DNA of 64,000 bases from contig JBLWTG010000005.1 in assembly GCA_048270225.1 (NCBI GenBank), forward strand, positions 186,001-250,000, written 5' to 3'. Positions 1 to 8,831 of the stretch are shown here, one piece after another. The translations under genes and the position numbers were made by a program. The notes below the pieces were generated by a model. The model saw only the letters and a list, made by a program, of their open reading frames with translations, searched no databases and was not told the DNA's origin. How positions within the stretch are numbered: position 1 is the first letter of the stretch; each line of letters opens with the position of its first letter. This DNA is from Allopusillimonas sp048270225 (GTDB lineage: Bacteria > Pseudomonadota > Gammaproteobacteria > Burkholderiales > Burkholderiaceae_B).

Positions 1-3000
1 GCGCGCGGCTATGCCATCATCGGCCAGGGCATGATCAATCGCCTTATCGAGGCCAAGCCCGAAGAGCTGCGGGTATTTCTCGAAGAAGCAGCAGGCGTGT
101 CGCGCTACAAGGAACGGCGCCGCGAAACCGAAAACCGTCTGACCGATACGCGTGAAAATCTGACGCGGGTCGAGGATATCCTGCGCGAGCTGGGCAGCCA
201 GCTCGAAAAACTGGAAGGCCAGGCCGAGGTTGCGCAGCAGTACCGCGGCTTGCAGGAAGAGGGCGAGCAGAAACAGCATGCCTTGTGGCTGCTCAGGGAA
301 AGCAAAGCCAGAGAAGATCAGCAGGCCAAGTTCCTGGCGATAGAGCAGGCCCAGACCGAGCTCGAGCAGTCTATAGCCGGGCTTCGCGCGGGCGAGTCGG
401 CGCTGGAGTCCCGCCGGCAGGCGCATTACGCTGCGAGCGATGCCGTGCATGCGGCACAGGGCCTGCTGTTCGAGGCAGGCGCCCAGGTCAGTCGGCTGGA
501 GGCCGAAATCCGGCATGTCGTCGATTCCCGCAATCGCGTGCAGGCCCGACGCAACCAGCTGCAGGAGCAGATGCAGGAATGGGCGGATCAGCAGACGCAC
601 TGCACCGAACAGATTGAGCAGGCTCAGGCAGAGCTCGAGGCCGCCGCCGCGCGTACCGAAGAAAGCCGCGCTGCCGTCGAGGATGCCCAGGCGCATCTGC
701 CCGACATCGAAACCCGCGTACGCATGGCTTCAGCCTCCCGCGACGAGATGCGTGGCGTGCTGGCCAAGGTCGAGCAGGAACTCGCGCTGGCGGCCCAGGT
801 GCAGCGCGACGCAGATCGCCAACTGCAGGCGCTGGAGCTGCGTCAGGAACGGCTGGAGCAGGAGCTGCGCGCCATGGATACGCCTGACCCGGCCGAAATC
901 GAGCGCCTTGCGGGCGACAGCGCCGCCATGGAAGACCAGTTGCAGGAAGCCCAGGGCCAGTTGCTTGAACTCGAAGAGCGCTTGCCCGAGCTGGACGAGC
1001 AGCGCCGGGCCGCGCACGCCGCCTCGCAGGAAGAGGCCCAGGCCGTGGCGCGCCTGGATGCACGCCTGGCGGCGCTGACCAAATTACAGGAAGACGTGCA
1101 GAAGCAGGGCGCGCTGGAACCCTGGCTGGCACATCATGAGCTGACCAGTCTCGGGCGCCTGTGGCAAAAGCTGCATGTGGATGCGGGCTGGGAAACCGCG
1201 CTTGAGTCTGTACTGCGCGAGCGGATGGCTGGCATGGAGCTGCGCCAGCTCGAGCATGCCCGCGCTTTTGCCTCCGATGCGCCACCTGCGCGGCTGGCGT
1301 TCTACCAGTTGCCGGTGCCTGCTGCGGCACCCGCGCCGCCGGCGGGGCTCAGCCCCCTGGCCGGCTTGCTGCGCATCAGCGATCCGGACTTGCGTACGCT
1401 GCTCAACGACTGGCTGCGCGACGTCTATGTATGCACCGATATCGCCAAGGCTTTGGCCAGTCGCGCGGAACTGCCCGACGGCGCACTGTATGTCGTCAAG
1501 GAAGGGCATCTGGTCGATCGCCATAGCGTGCGTTTCTATGCCGCCGATTCCGAGCAGGCCGGGCTGCTGGCCAGGCAGCAGGAAATCGAAAACCTGCAGC
1601 GCGATCTCAAGGCCCGGCAGCTCATCGCAGACCAGGCCCTGTCGGCAGTAACCCGGGCCGATGCTGCCTGGCAGCAGATGTCGCAATCACAGGGGCCGGT
1701 GCGCCAGCGCGTGGCCGAACTCACCCGGCGTCTGCATGATGTGCAGATGGAGCACTCGCGCCTGCGTCAGCGGGCCGAGCAGTCAGGCGAGCGGGCCGGC
1801 CGCATTCGCGAAGAGCTGGCGGAAATCAAGAGCCAGACCGAAGCGCTGATGGCCAGCAAGGAAGAGGCCGAGGCCCGCTTCGAGGAGCTGGACATCCAGC
1901 TTGGCGAGCACCAGACGCGTTTCTCCGACGCCGAAATATCAGGTGAAGACCTTCAGGCGCAGGCCGACAAGGCCCGGCAGCAGCTGCGCGACCTGGAGCG
2001 CGCCACCCACGAATCCGAATACGCCGAGCGCGCGCTGCAAACGCGCATCGCCGACCTGAAGCGCAACCTGCAGCTTGCCGTGGATCAGGCCCAACGGGCC
2101 AGCGCCGAGCTCGAGGGCCTGCAGGGTGAACTGTTCGAACTGGATGCGTCGGCAACCCAGGCAGGGTTGCAGGAGGCGCTCGAACTGAGGGCCGAGCGCG
2201 AAGAAACGCTCAATCAGGCTCGTATCGAACTGGACAACCTGGCCGCCTCCCTGCGCAGTGCAGACGAGGAGCGCGTGGCGCTGGAGCGTTCGCTGGAGCC
2301 GCGCCGTGCACGCATCATGGAACTGCAGCTGCAGGAGCAGGCGGCCCGCCTGGCAGTCGAACAGTTTGCCGAGCAGCTCGATGCGCATGAGGTCGATCGC
2401 GAGCAATTGCGCCAGGCCCTAGCCGAGCGGCCCGACGAATGGCGCCGCAGCAACTGGCTGCAGTCCGAGGTGCAGCGGATTTCCAAGGTGATCGAGGGCC
2501 TGGGGGCGGTGAACCTGGCCGCGCTGGATGAATTGCAGACCGCACGCGAGCGCCGGGGATTTCTGGATGCGCAGCATCAGGACCTTACCCTGGCCATCGA
2601 AACGCTGGAAGACGCGATTCGCAAGATAGACCGCGAAACCCGTGAGCTGCTGCAGGCCACCTTCGATACCGTCAATGGCCATTTCGGCGAATTGTTCCCG
2701 CGCCTGTTCGGTGGCGGCGAAGCCAAGCTGATCGTGACCGGCGAGGAAATCCTCGACGCTGGCGTTCAGGTCATGGCCCAGCCACCGGGCAAGCGCAACA
2801 GCACGATTCATCTGCTCTCGGGCGGTGAAAAGGCCCTGACGGCGACGGCTCTGGTGTTTGCGCTGTTCAAGCTCAATCCTGCGCCCTTCTGCCTGCTCGA
2901 CGAGGTCGACGCGCCGCTGGACGATGCCAATACCGAACGCTACGCCAACCTGGTTGGCAGCATGAGTGAGCAGACCCAGTTTCTATTCATTTCCCACAAT

Positions 3001-3114
3001 AAAATTGCCATGCAGATGGCCAGGCAACTGGTTGGCGTTACCATGCAGGAACAGGGCGTGTCGCGCATTGTCGCGGTCGACATCGAATCCGCCCTGCAAC
3101 TGACGGAAGCCTGA
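1..3114 (+). CDS. smc: Chromosome partition protein SMC (5' end outside window)
   Basis: SMC ATPase that organises and condenses the nucleoid together with ScpA/ScpB. The frame is already open at base 1, so the N-terminus with the Walker A loop (roughly 130-140 residues) lies upstream; 1037 residues are visible. An SMC head segment comes first (IIGQG, then EEAAGVSRYKERRRE), followed by a Glu/Gln/Ala-rich coiled coil, a globular hinge around residues 375-510, a second coiled coil, and the C-terminal head. The head has the ABC signature LLSGGEKALTA (about residue 937) and a Walker B ending LLDEVDAPLDD. The next gene, zipA, starts 37 bp after the stop. The call is secure; only the start is missing. 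Confidence 0.97.
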   Translation, partial: ARGYAIIGQGMINRLIEAKPEELRVFLEEAAGVSRYKERRRETENRLTDTRENLTRVEDILRELGSQLEKLEGQAEVAQQYRGLQEEGEQKQHALWLLRESKAREDQQAKFLAIEQAQTELEQSIAGLRAGESALESRRQAHYAASDAVHAAQGLLFEAGAQVSRLEAEIRHVVDSRNRVQARRNQLQEQMQEWADQQTHCTEQIEQAQAELEAAAARTEESRAAVEDAQAHLPDIETRVRMASASRDEMRGVLAKVEQELALAAQVQRDADRQLQALELRQERLEQELRAMDTPDPAEIERLAGDSAAMEDQLQEAQGQLLELEERLPELDEQRRAAHAASQEEAQAVARLDARLAALTKLQEDVQKQGALEPWLAHHELTSLGRLWQKLHVDAGWETALESVLRERMAGMELRQLEHARAFASDAPPARLAFYQLPVPAAAPAPPAGLSPLAGLLRISDPDLRTLLNDWLRDVYVCTDIAKALASRAELPDGALYVVKEGHLVDRHSVRFYAADSEQAGLLARQQEIENLQRDLKARQLIADQALSAVTRADAAWQQMSQSQGPVRQRVAELTRRLHDVQMEHSRLRQRAEQSGERAGRIREELAEIKSQTEALMASKEEAEARFEELDIQLGEHQTRFSDAEISGEDLQAQADKARQQLRDLERATHESEYAERALQTRIADLKRNLQLAVDQAQRASAELEGLQGELFELDASATQAGLQEALELRAEREETLNQARIELDNLAASLRSADEERVALERSLEPRRARIMELQLQEQAARLAVEQFAEQLDAHEVDREQLRQALAERPDEWRRSNWLQSEVQRISKVIEGLGAVNLAALDELQTARERRGFLDAQHQDLTLAIETLEDAIRKIDRETRELLQATFDTVNGHFGELFPRLFGGGEAKLIVTGEEILDAGVQVMAQPPGKRNSTIHLLSGGEKALTATALVFALFKLNPAPFCLLDEVDAPLDDANTERYANLVGSMSEQTQFLFISHNKIAMQMARQLVGVTMQEQGVSRIVAVDIESALQLTEA

Positions 3115-3151
3115 TGGCAGGCATGCACAAACGTAACGGCGGGGCTCCATA

Positions 3152-4174
3152 ATGAGTGACTTGCAGATAGGTTTAATTTTCCTTGGTGTCGTATTGATAC
3201 TGGCTGTCCTCATCTTCAACTGGTGGCAGGACAGGCGCGTGCGGCGAAAGATGCAGGAGCATTTTCCCGAGGGTGAGCACGATCCGCTCATGGGCGGCAG
3301 CCAGACGAACGCGGCGCGGCGCGAGCCAGGGTTCGCTGCGCACCAGCCGGATGAGGCGCTGCCCGCCGACGATGCCACCGAGGTCGACCCTGCGACCGAA
3401 GCTGTCATTGATATCGTGTTTGCGCAAGCGGTCGCCTCCGAGCAGCTGCATCAGGCCGTGCAGGCCTTGCACAAGGTCGGCAACAAACCCGTGCGGATTT
3501 TTGCGGAGCGCGAGGGCGGCGGCCATCGTGCCCGGCTCAGGCCTCAGGAACTCTATATTTCCATGCAGCTGGCAGTGTTGCTGGCCAATCGCAGCGGTCC
3601 CCTGACGGATATCGAATGGTCCCAGCTCTGGACGATTGCCCAAAGCCTGGCCGAGCGCTTTGACGGCGCGATTGAGGGGCCGGAGCAGGCGCCTGTCCTG
3701 CAGCAGGCTCAGGAACTGGACGCGGTATGCGCCAGCCTGGACGCACAGGTAGGCCTGACACTGCGTCTTTCCGACAATCGCTCGCTGCCGGATATCTCCC
3801 GCCTGCTCAAGGAAGTCGGCTTTTTGCCGCATGAGGGGCAACTGGCCTGGATGTCGGATCAGGGCATCCCCAGGTTTACGGTATTGTTCGATGGCGTACA
3901 TTTGCAGGATGTCCAGACAGACGGTGTAGAACGCATCGATTTGCTGCTGGATCTGCCCAATAGCCCCGCCGACGAGCAGGCCTTCAGCCGTATGGCAAGC
4001 GTGGGCCGTGACCTGGCGCGCCGCCTGGACGCCGAGCTGCTCGACGACCAGGGGCATCCTGTGTCTGACGCATCAGACCAGACCATAGACCAGCAACTGC
4101 TGGGGATGTACACCAAGCTGTCCCAGGCGGGCTTTCAGAGCGGCACCGAGCGTACGGTAAGGATATTTTCATGA
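3152..4174 (+). CDS. zipA: Cell division protein ZipA
   Basis: 340 residues. ZipA tethers FtsZ to the inner membrane during Z-ring assembly. The N-terminus carries a single membrane segment (residues about 6-24, IGLIFLGVVLILAVLIF) followed by a basic stretch, a variable acidic/Pro linker and a C-terminal FtsZ-binding globular domain (from about residue 200, ending GTERTVRIFS). This N-in/C-in arrangement and length are typical of ZipA. It lies between smc and ligA, as is usual in related Burkholderiales, and its stop overlaps the ligA start (ATGA), so the two are probably translationally coupled. Confidence 0.93.
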   Translation: MSDLQIGLIFLGVVLILAVLIFNWWQDRRVRRKMQEHFPEGEHDPLMGGSQTNAARREPGFAAHQPDEALPADDATEVDPATEAVIDIVFAQAVASEQLHQAVQALHKVGNKPVRIFAEREGGGHRARLRPQELYISMQLAVLLANRSGPLTDIEWSQLWTIAQSLAERFDGAIEGPEQAPVLQQAQELDAVCASLDAQVGLTLRLSDNRSLPDISRLLKEVGFLPHEGQLAWMSDQGIPRFTVLFDGVHLQDVQTDGVERIDLLLDLPNSPADEQAFSRMASVGRDLARRLDAELLDDQGHPVSDASDQTIDQQLLGMYTKLSQAGFQSGTERTVRIFS

Positions 4175-6261
4175 CTGCAGGCGGTGGCGGGCAGTCGCCC
4201 GCGCAACGCCTGGAGGCCCTGCGCGACGAGATTGCCGAACACAATCATCGTTACTATGTGCTGGACGATCCCATCGTATCGGATGCCGGATACGACCGCC
4301 TCATGGCCGAATTGCAGGCGCTGGAAGCGGCGCATCCAGACCTCATCACGCCGGATTCGCCTACTCAGCGGGTGGGCGCGCAACCGATGTCCGCCTTTGC
4401 CAATGTCCGGCACGCCGTGCCCATGCTGTCCCTGGGCAATGCCTTTGATCGCGAAGATATCGAGGCATTCAACAAGCGCGTGGCCGACACGCTGCGCGGC
4501 GCGGGGCTGGCCGGGGAGGATGGGTTGGTCGAGTATGCGGCGGAACTCAAGTTCGACGGACTGGCGGTCAGCCTGCGCTACGAGCAGGGCAAACTGATAC
4601 GCGCGGCTACGCGCGGCGATGGACGCACCGGCGAGGATATCACCAGCAATATACGCACCTTGCGGTCTGTGCCGCTCAAGCTGCACGGCGATTTTCCGGA
4701 TGTGCTGGAAGTGCGCGGCGAGGTCTTGATGAACCGGCGCGATTTCGCCAGCCTGAACGAGGCGCAGCAAAAGCGCGGCGACAAGATTTTCGTGAATCCG
4801 CGCAATGCGGCCGCCGGTAGTCTGCGCCAGCTTGATCCGCGCATCACGGCAACACGTCCTTTGCGGTTTTACGCCTACGGCTGGGGCGAGCTGCGTACCG
4901 TCAACGATGAGCAGGGCGGTGCACCCAGGCAGGAAAGCGATCAGGCCAACCTTCCGCGCGATACGCACACCGGCATGCTCGACTGGCTTGCTGCGCTCGG
5001 GCTGCCGGTCAGTCCACGCCGCGAAATTGTTCGGGGCGTGGACGGCTTGCTTGGCTTTTACGATGACAAAGGCGCGCACCGCGACCAACTGCCTTTTGAT
5101 ATCGATGGTGTGGTCTACAAGGTCAATTCGCTGCAGGCGCAGGGCGTGCTGGGTTTTGTGGCCAGGGCGCCGCGTTTTGCCATTGCGCACAAATTTCCCG
5201 CTCAGGAAGAAACCACCCGACTGATGGATATCGAAGTGCAGGTCGGCCGCACGGGCGCCATCACGCCGGTCGCGCGCTTGCAACCTGTGTTTGTGGGCGG
5301 TGTCACCGTGACCAACGCTACGCTGCACAACGAAGACGAGGTGCGGCGCAAGGATGTCCGCATCGGCGACACCGTGATTGTGCGCCGCGCGGGGGATGTG
5401 ATTCCTGAGGTCGTCGGCCCCGTACTGGATCTGCGGCCTGACGATGCGCGCGAGTTTGTCATGCCCACTCAGTGTCCGGTCTGCGGCTCGGCCATCGAGC
5501 GTGCCGAAGACGAAGCCATCTCGCGCTGCACGGGTGGCCTGTTTTGCGCAGCGCAGCGCAAGCAAAGCCTGCGCCATGCCGTTGGCCGCAAGGCGCTGGA
5601 TATCGAAGGTCTGGGCGAGAAGCTGATCGATCAATTGGTGGACAGCGGCCGGGTCAAATCTCTGGCGGATCTGTTCACGCTCAAGGTCGAGGAGCTTTTG
5701 CTGCTCGATCGCATGGGGCGAAAATCGGCCGAGAACCTGGTCCAGGCGCTCGAGCGTGCGCGTAACCCCGAGCTGGGTCGTCTGCTTTACGCGCTGGGGA
5801 TACGGCATGTTGGCGAGACGACGGCACGCGATCTGGCGCAGCATTTCGGTTCGGTCCAGGCAGTCATGGAGGCCGATGAAGAGGCGCTGCTGCAGGTGCA
5901 CGATGTCGGGCCGGTGGTGGCAGGCTCAATCGCCCGCTTTTTTGCGGAAGCCCACAATCGCGAGGTGGTGGCCGATCTGGCTGCGGCTGGTGTGCAGGCG
6001 CGGATGGAGCGGCGGGTAGAGACCGGCGGACAGCGCCTGGCAGGCAAAACGCTGGTGTTGACCGGTACGATGCCGGCGTGGACGCGCGATGAGGCTACGC
6101 GGCACATCCTGGCCGCTGGCGGCAAGGTGAGCGGTTCGGTTTCCAGGAAAACAGCTTATGTCGTGGCTGGTGAGGAGGCGGGCAGCAAGCTGACCAAGGC
6201 GCAGGAGTTGGGGGTGGCTGTGCTGGACGAAGCGGGTCTGCGGCAGTTGCTGGGGCTTTAG
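4171..6261 (+). CDS. ligA: NAD-dependent DNA ligase LigA
   Basis: 696 residues, full length for the family. It seals nicks during replication and repair, using NAD+ for adenylation. Visible features in order: the Ia domain with a DDPIVSDAGYD-type NMN-binding motif near the start; the adenylation motif KFDGLA with nucleophile Lys127; the OB fold; a four-Cys zinc finger beginning CPVCG at about residue 435; helix-hairpin-helix repeats; and a C-terminal BRCT domain (from about residue 620, GKTLVLTGTM). The ATG overlaps the zipA stop. Downstream is the long repeat-bearing intergenic region. Confidence 0.98.
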   Translation: MTAGGGGQSPAQRLEALRDEIAEHNHRYYVLDDPIVSDAGYDRLMAELQALEAAHPDLITPDSPTQRVGAQPMSAFANVRHAVPMLSLGNAFDREDIEAFNKRVADTLRGAGLAGEDGLVEYAAELKFDGLAVSLRYEQGKLIRAATRGDGRTGEDITSNIRTLRSVPLKLHGDFPDVLEVRGEVLMNRRDFASLNEAQQKRGDKIFVNPRNAAAGSLRQLDPRITATRPLRFYAYGWGELRTVNDEQGGAPRQESDQANLPRDTHTGMLDWLAALGLPVSPRREIVRGVDGLLGFYDDKGAHRDQLPFDIDGVVYKVNSLQAQGVLGFVARAPRFAIAHKFPAQEETTRLMDIEVQVGRTGAITPVARLQPVFVGGVTVTNATLHNEDEVRRKDVRIGDTVIVRRAGDVIPEVVGPVLDLRPDDAREFVMPTQCPVCGSAIERAEDEAISRCTGGLFCAAQRKQSLRHAVGRKALDIEGLGEKLIDQLVDSGRVKSLADLFTLKVEELLLLDRMGRKSAENLVQALERARNPELGRLLYALGIRHVGETTARDLAQHFGSVQAVMEADEEALLQVHDVGPVVAGSIARFFAEAHNREVVADLAAAGVQARMERRVETGGQRLAGKTLVLTGTMPAWTRDEATRHILAAGGKVSGSVSRKTAYVVAGEEAGSKLTKAQELGVAVLDEAGLRQLLGL

Positions 6262-6278
6262 ACTGTTTGCTTTCTTAA

Positions 6279-6495
6279 GCGGCGCGTCGTGGTGAGCAGA
6301 TGAAGACTCACATCGTGCGGCCCCTGCGGGGCTGCCCTCGCCGAGCCTCTGTCCGGCGGGCGTGTGCGAACTCGCCCTTTTGACGCCCACAGGGCGTCAA
6401 CGGAGCTCGGACAAGCGCTCACGCCGTTTCCGCCGGACAGAGGCCCGACTCGGCGCCCTCCAGTTCGCCTTCACCTCCTCACCACGACACGCCTC
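6279..6495 (+). repeat. Palindromic element, copy 1
   Basis: A 217-bp element that folds on itself throughout. The outer arms 6279-6296 and 6478-6495 pair at 16 of 18 positions. The hairpin 6317-6335 has an 8-bp stem (one G-T) around TGC. The long stem 6346-6359 with 6430-6443 is perfect over 14 bp and extends by a further 7 bp (6339-6345 with 6449-6455) across a 5-nt bulge. Enclosed in it is a perfect 9-bp hairpin (6380-6388 with 6392-6400, loop ACA). The same architecture occurs in reverse orientation at 6805-7017. I do not recognise a named repeat family. It could be a REP/MITE-like element, a terminator or a structured RNA. Confidence 0.8.
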
Positions 6496-6532
6496 ACGAT
6501 ATGGGCTGTTGCAGGACGTTCTGGTGGTTCTG

Positions 6533-6748
6533 TGTTCACGCTTGGTGATGAAGCATTGATGAGCGCTCGGCACCAGCTTGCTGCGTGAGGCTTACCTTGG
6601 TTTGATATGGGCGTTGTGGTGGACGGCTATAGCGATTCAGTGAACACGCTTGGTGATGAAGTATTGATGAGCGCTCGGCACCAGCTTGCTACGTGAGGCT
6701 TACCTTGGTTTGATATGGGCATTGTGGCGGACTGCTGTAGCGGCTCAG
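6533..6748 (+). repeat. Tandem direct repeat, two 108-bp units plus degenerate partial units
   Basis: Unit 1 is 6533-6640 and unit 2 is 6641-6748; they differ at about 10 of 108 positions. Both contain GATGAGCGCTCGGCACCAGC and TTGGTTTGATATGGGC. A degenerate third unit begins at 6749 and merges into the outer arm of palindromic copy 2. A fragment of a preceding unit (GATATGGGC and following) sits at about 6499-6532, just after copy 1. No open frame is conserved between units. The repeat is too long, with too few copies, to be a CRISPR. Confidence 0.8.
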
Positions 6749-6804
6749 TGACCCGGCCTGGCAATGAGGCACTGATGAGTGCCCCGCATCAACCTGCCAC
6801 GTGA

Positions 6805-7017
6805 GGCGTGCCATGGTGGGCATATGAGGGCGAACTGGAGTGCGCTGAGTCTGGGCGCTGGCTGGCGGAAACGGCGTGAGCGCTTGTCCGAGCTCCGTTA
6901 TCGCCCGCAGGGCGATAAAAGGGCGAGTTCGTACACGCCCGCCAGGCAGTGTCCAAGCGAAGGCAGCCCCGCAGGGGCCGCACGATGTGAGCCAGCATAT
7001 GCCCGCCATGGCGCGCC
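6805..7017 (-). repeat. Palindromic element, copy 2 (inverted relative to copy 1)
   Basis: 213 bp, the reverse complement of the copy 1 layout. The outer arms 6805-6826 and 6996-7017 pair at 20 of 22 positions, and the two exceptions are G-T. The long stem 6856-6868 with 6939-6951 pairs at 11 of 13. The inner hairpin 6898-6906 with 6910-6918 is a perfect 9 bp, and the end hairpin is 6963-6981. Stem sequences differ from copy 1 while pairing is kept: for example, the inner stem is TTATCGCCC here and TTGACGCCC in copy 1, each with a matching partner strand. Confidence 0.8.
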
Positions 7018-7180
7018 GGCTCAAGCATACGATCCGGGACACATGAAATAAAAAACGCGACACACCCTGGCAACATCCTGTGCATCCAGGATACCGTCAG
7101 CGCGTGCCGCGTCAGCAGCAAGAGAGAGGATCCTGCGCGCCGCCGGGCAGCGGCAGCGCACCTGCGGACCCGTCAATTTG

Positions 7181-7957
7181 TTACTTGATGGTCGCCTTCT
7201 TGACCAGGTCTTGCTGGAATTTTGCCAGTTCTTGCTGGCGCAGCATTTCCTCGAGCTGAGGCTTGACTTCGTCCAGGGCCGGGAACTTGACGTCGCGTAC
7301 GTCTTCGACCTCGATGATGTGCCAGCCGAACTGCGTCTTGATCGGTGCGTCTGTCATCTGTCCTTTCTTGAGCTTTTCGACAGCGCTGGCGAACTCAGGC
7401 ACATAGTTGGTGGTCGGGCCCCAGCCCAGTTCGCCGCCGTTTTTGCCACTGCCAGGATCCTTGGAGTTCTGTTTGGCAGCATCTGCAAAGCTGATTTTCT
7501 TGGCCTTGATCTGCGCGGTCAGGTCCTTGGCCGTCTTTTCGTCTTCGACCAGGATGTGGCGCAGCTTGTATTCATGCTTGCCGGCCTGGGTTTTTTTGAT
7601 TTCGTTGTACTCGGACTGTATCTTGGCGTCTGTGATGGGATTTTGCTTGAGATGGTCGGCCATCAGCGCGCGCACCAGAATACCCTGGCGCGCCAGGTCC
7701 ATTTCCTGCTGGACTTCGGGCTTTTTGTCTATGCCGGCCTTCTCGGCGGCCTGGACGGCGACCAGGCGATTGACCATTTCCTGCTTGACCTGCGTGCGCA
7801 GCTCAGGCGTGTCCTTCGCGCCCTGGGAGATCAGCAGCGTGACGAACTGGTCCAGCTGCTTCTGGGAAATGTCCTGCCCGTTGACGGTGGCCACGGTCTG
7901 CGCGAAGGCGGGCAGCGCGATGGCGCAGCTGGCAGCGAATACAGCGAGTCGTTTCAT
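7181..7957 (-). CDS. Periplasmic parvulin-type peptidyl-prolyl isomerase
   Basis: 258 residues, assigned to the PpiC/SurA/PrsA rotamase family that assists folding of exported proteins. It has an N-terminal Sec signal peptide (MKRLAVFAASCAIALPAFAQ), a SurA-like N-terminal helical region, and a parvulin domain from about residue 125 with KLRHILVEDE, GGELGWG and TQFGWHIIEVEDV. The ATG at 7957 is chosen because it gives a clean signal peptide and is preceded by AAAGGA; the frame stays open upstream but encodes non-coding-like sequence. It is the last gene of a minus-strand group with bolA, yciB and msrB, 29 bp after bolA. Confidence 0.93.
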   Translation of the reverse strand: MKRLAVFAASCAIALPAFAQTVATVNGQDISQKQLDQFVTLLISQGAKDTPELRTQVKQEMVNRLVAVQAAEKAGIDKKPEVQQEMDLARQGILVRALMADHLKQNPITDAKIQSEYNEIKKTQAGKHEYKLRHILVEDEKTAKDLTAQIKAKKISFADAAKQNSKDPGSGKNGGELGWGPTTNYVPEFASAVEKLKKGQMTDAPIKTQFGWHIIEVEDVRDVKFPALDEVKPQLEEMLRQQELAKFQQDLVKKATIK

Positions 7958-7986
7958 GTGTTTCCTTTGGGTTTCTATAGAGGGAT

Positions 7987-8250
7987 TCAGTTTGGATCCC
8001 GGGCCTCGATGGCCAGGGCATGAATAGGGAAGGGCATGAGATCCTGGACGCGGGCGTAGACCAGCCGGTGCCGGGCCACTGTACCCAATCCCGCAAAGGC
8101 GTCGCACCAGATCTGTACGCGAAAATGACTGGCGCCACCCTGCGCGCCAGCGTGCCCGGCGTGCAGATGGGACTCGTCGATAATGTCCAGCCGGCTGGGT
8201 TCCAGCTGTTGCAGGCGAGCCAGCAGCAGCGCCTTGTGATCGTTGTGCAT
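7987..8250 (-). CDS. BolA family protein
   Basis: 87 residues. BolA-type proteins bind monothiol glutaredoxins and [2Fe-2S] clusters and are linked to iron homeostasis and envelope morphology. The sequence has the family layout: LQQLEPSRLDIIDESHLHAGHAG, a conserved H in SHFRVQIWCDAF, and a helix VARHRLVYARVQDLM. The start codon overlaps the stop of yciB by one base (TGATG). Its place between yciB and a parvulin gene matches related Burkholderiales. Whether it is BolA proper or a paralogue such as IbaG cannot be settled from sequence alone. Confidence 0.88.
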   Translation of the reverse strand: MHNDHKALLLARLQQLEPSRLDIIDESHLHAGHAGAQGGASHFRVQIWCDAFAGLGTVARHRLVYARVQDLMPFPIHALAIEARDPN

Positions 8251-8831
8251 CAGGGCTGGTCCTCAGGCTTGGGCAGGCTGGCCTGCGTGTCGGGGGTTTC
8301 CTGGATATGGCGGCCCAGCCAGATGGACTGGATGATCACGAACAGCAACAGCAGCGCCATCAGGCCGAAGACCTTGAAGTTGACCCATTGTCCTTCGGTG
8401 AAATGGCCCGAAAAAGCCACATACAGATTGAGCGCACCCGACACCAGGAAAAAACCCGCCCAACTGAGGTTGAGCTTGTCCCAGGCGGCGGCGGGCAGAC
8501 TGACCTTGTCGCCGATCAGCTTGCGCATCAGATTGCGGCCGAAAAACAGCCGGGCGCCCAGGAGAATGCCGCCGAACAGCCAGTACAGCACCGTGGGTTT
8601 CCACTTGATGAAGGCATCGTTATGGAAGAACAGAGTAGCGCCGCCGAAAACGACAATGACCGTGAGATTGATCCAGTGCGTGGCCTCGATGACCTTGCCG
8701 CGCGCCTTGAGCCAGATGAACTGGGCAATGGCGGCTGCAATGGCAACGGCGGTTGCGGTAAAAATATCCGAAAACTTGAATGCCACGAAAAACAGCAGCA
8801 GCGGAAACAGGTCGAAGAGGAATTTCTTCAT
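8250..8831 (-). CDS. yciB: Inner membrane septation protein YciB/IspA family
   Basis: 193 residues with about five membrane segments, starting MKKFLFDLFPLLLFFVAFK and containing the family signature FSDIFTATA. YciB is an inner-membrane protein associated with cell-envelope synthesis and normal septation. A HWINLTVIVVFGGATLFFHN stretch and the loop FIKWKPTVLYWLFG are characteristic. The ATG at 8831 overlaps the msrB stop by 4 nt (ATGA), which fixes the start. C-terminal residues are basic/acidic and cytoplasmic. Confidence 0.93.
   Translation of the reverse strand: MKKFLFDLFPLLLFFVAFKFSDIFTATAVAIAAAIAQFIWLKARGKVIEATHWINLTVIVVFGGATLFFHNDAFIKWKPTVLYWLFGGILLGARLFFGRNLMRKLIGDKVSLPAAAWDKLNLSWAGFFLVSGALNLYVAFSGHFTEGQWVNFKVFGLMALLLLFVIIQSIWLGRHIQETPDTQASLPKPEDQP

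Larger units (their letters stand above)
6262..7180. other. 919-bp non-coding block between convergent ligA and the parvulin gene
   Basis: No credible gene lies here. The short open frames have no ribosome site and no family resemblance, and they run across the palindromes described separately. The block consists of a palindromic element (6279-6495), a 108-bp tandem repeat (6533-6748 plus degenerate partial units), an inverted second copy of the element (6805-7017), and about 160 bp of unremarkable sequence before the stop of the minus-strand gene at 7181. Convergent gene ends are a common location for interspersed repeats in bacteria. Confidence 0.8.

Noticed and set aside
4135..5901. 588-codon minus-strand open frame opposite ligA
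   Set aside because: It is antisense to a textbook LigA with all domains. The composition (Gln/His/Arg-rich) is typical of a shadow frame.
6533..6830. CRISPR-like array
   Set aside because: Units are 108 bp, contiguous without spacers, and only two are intact. No cas genes are present.
6779..7051. 90-codon frame in the repeat block
   Set aside because: It runs through the palindromic element copy 2, is not conserved in copy 1, and has no ribosome site.
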